Assembly (NCBI GenBank): GCA_023376005.1
Contig: CM042157.1
Coordinates: 93,948,444-94,012,443 of the forward strand
Direction of reading: 5' to 3'
Length of the DNA: 64,000 nucleotides
Source: Doryteuthis pealeii
Taxonomy: Eukaryota > Mollusca > Cephalopoda > Myopsida > Loliginidae
Below, piece after piece: positions 62,256-64,000 of the stretch; position 1 is the first letter of the stretch; the number at the start of each line of letters is the position of its first letter. The notes under the pieces were generated by a model. The model was not told the origin of the DNA and searched no databases. It was given only the letters and a program-made list of their open reading frames with translations. The translations under genes were made by a program, and so were the position numbers.

Positions 62256-62944
62256 GGCTCAGGCACTCAAAAGGTTAGCACTCTAGTGACAAGTAATCTA
62301 TTATGAATAAGTTTTTTAAATCTATTTAGTCATTTCCTAATTTAATTCTAAACACTAAATCCTACAAATGAGAACCTCAACAACCGGATAAAACTTTTAA
62401 AAGGATATGTCCTTGAAATATTTGTATAAAAAACTTTATCCTAATTATTCTATCATCCAATTATTATAGTTTTTTCTATTGTTATATTGTTATACTTGAC
62501 TACATCTCTATCTATGCTTATCTTCCAATATGTGGGATAGATTTTCAGTTACTGTTACAAAGATTTGTCAGATATGCGTTCTGTGTCCCTGACATACAAA
62601 ATTCTAAAAGGATGCTGTAAAGTTGTATCCATGCATCCTAAAGTTTTCTGTAAATACATTTCAATACTTTCTTAGAAATGAATTATACAGGATAGGTTAC
62701 AAGGCTTTAGTTGGGACCCATAAATTTTCCCAGGGGACTCATTCAAAGCAAATATGAGCGTCACAGGACACATTAAATCAAAAAGCTATCAGCAACACTG
62801 ATTACTATCTATATTTATATTTCAATATTTGAGATAGATTACTTCCGATAAATTAAAAATATCTACATTTTCAAAAACCTTAGGAAAAAAAGATTAAAAA
62901 TATTTAGAACAATCATGTAGTTTACAAAAAAACGTCTGTAAATA

Positions 62945-63235
62945 TTGGTTGGCAAGTTGGATTTTAGGGCATGTCAACCCTCATAGGGTTATTTTATGCT
63001 AAAGATGTTTTATTTGGTTCATTCTTAATGGGTACTCAATTTTTTTAAAACTTATTTTTTTCTATTTAACCAATAAATGGGACCCTAACAGGTACTACCA
63101 CTCCTGGTCAGAGTAGACCAGGGAGTAATGGTGATAAAGGGGTACTCCACCTTTCCCAGAGTTCCAAAGGTGGAACTTCACCATTAAATGTAGTTTAACG
63201 CCATACCCAGGACACTAAAACCCTTAGTCACAGAA
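62945..63235 (-). repeat. High-copy hairpin-tail repeat, 3' half (reverse)
   Basis: Tail in reverse (ttagggcatgtcaaccctca then tagggttattttatgctaaa), then caataaatgggaccctaaca and ccatacccaggacac. Flanked by acacaggataggttacaagg-like sequence on both sides (62687 and 63238), part of a ~200 base direct duplication. Confidence 0.8.
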
Positions 63236-63489
63236 TTACACAGGATAGGTTACAAGGTAGGAGTTAGACAGCTTTAGTTGGGAACCCATCAAATTTTCCC
63301 AGGGACTCTTTCAAAGCAAATATTTGCATCCCAGGATGCACTAAATCAAAAAACTATCAGCATCACTGATCATTATCTATGCTTATCTTCCAATATGTCA
63401 GATAGATTTTCAGTTATTGTTGTTTTAAATGTCTTGGTAATGAATGAAATAAAAGACCTCTTTATTTTATTTTATTTTTTTTATTCTCT

Positions 63490-64000
63490 TTTCAGTCGGT
63501 GGGGTGTTAGAATGCACTCCCAATGGCACCACCTGTTGGCCGTGGGGTGGCGACCCGTGATGTTTAAGGATAGAACCCAGGTTGCTGAGCAGTCTTAGAC
63601 TCTTCTTGGGCTAGATGGGCGGTCGGAGAGGCCCCCTCCGATCAATCGGCTGGCCACGTCAAGCCCTAGCACCTATATGATTGCCCCAACCCTTTTACCT
63701 TTATGGCAACCCCCAACCCCTTTTTATCATCTGGGTACTAGAAGGCGGTGGCTGAGGGTCTTCATGTCCTGGGAATGACGTTAAACTCTATCTGATGGTG
63801 AGGTTCCAGTTCTGGACGTTTGGGGAATGTGGAGCACCCCTTCATCACCATTGCTCCCCTTCATCCACTCTGACCCGGAATGGTAGTACCTGTTAGGGTC
63901 CCATCTATGGGTTGAATAGAAAAACTTGAGTTTATAAACAAAATTGTATTATGCATTAAGAATGAATTTATTTCACAACTTTGTCAGCATTAAATAACCC
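63490..64000 (+). repeat. High-copy hairpin-tail repeat, runs off the window
   Basis: gtcggtggggtgttagaatg to gtcagcattaaataaccc at the window edge. It is missing the ctgcacctctgcagagggg segment. Otherwise it is close to 58708-59310. Confidence 0.85.

Larger units (their letters stand above)
61139..64000. other. PCED1-like intron 3 (partial)
   Basis: 61160-61400 contains gagggtgagtcaaaaagtaa at 61180-61199, which resembles the end of a mariner-type transposon, and unrecognised sequence. 61430-62255 and 63490-64000 are high-copy repeats. 62300-62945 is AT-rich with a segment (62520-62790) duplicated at 63235-63440. No further PCED1 exon is found. Confidence 0.55.

Overview
This window is AT-rich animal nuclear DNA that is mostly intron and repeat. 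It holds the 5' two-thirds of one ciliary coiled-coil gene on the minus strand and the 5' part of one esterase-like gene on the plus strand. The short exons, the GT-AG introns of about 1 to 6 kb and the dense LINE, SINE, Helitron and Penelope remnants fit an invertebrate metazoan. A lophotrochozoan such as a mollusc (possibly a cephalopod) is my best guess from repeat style and intron size, but that is inference. Nothing here is prokaryotic: there are no operons, CRISPR arrays or phage genes.

Positions 5169-45238 (minus) carry twelve coding exons of a CFAP58 (CCDC147) orthologue. The start codon is at 45238 and the first ~613 codons are present. The remaining ~260 codons expected for the family lie left of position 1 or in an intron that continues past it. 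All exon junctions keep frame except exon 7 (25191-25330), which is one base short. Positions 57271-61138 (plus) carry three exons of a PC-esterase domain (PCED1/FAM113-like) gene. These include the Gly-Asp-Ser block, which is damaged by two offsetting single-base indels, and the conserved NSCLWD block. The gene continues past 64000. The two genes are divergent, with starts about 12 kb apart.

The remaining sequence is layered mobile DNA: (i) fragments of a LINE ORF2; (ii) tRNA-headed SINEs, two with intact 15-16 bp target-site duplications; (iii) an ~600-850 bp high-copy repeat whose 3' end carries the same hairpin tail as some LINE and SINE copies; (iv) two Helitron families, one as a head-to-tail pair; (v) Penelope-like RT and terminal fragments; (vi) MITEs assignable to Tc1/mariner, piggyBac and hAT types plus several unassigned inverted-repeat elements; (vii) an LTR-like family; and (viii) microsatellites and an ~80 bp AT-rich tandem array. 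The intergenic part (46-56 kb) contains inverted copies of one hAT-like element and three strong palindromes or inverted repeats.

The two genes have no evident joint function beyond adjacency. I do not see an undescribed enzymatic system. The most useful signals are the indels inside conserved exons (possible assembly errors), the shared retroposon tail, the dated nested insertions, and an isolated protein-like open segment at about 55.9-56.2 kb.
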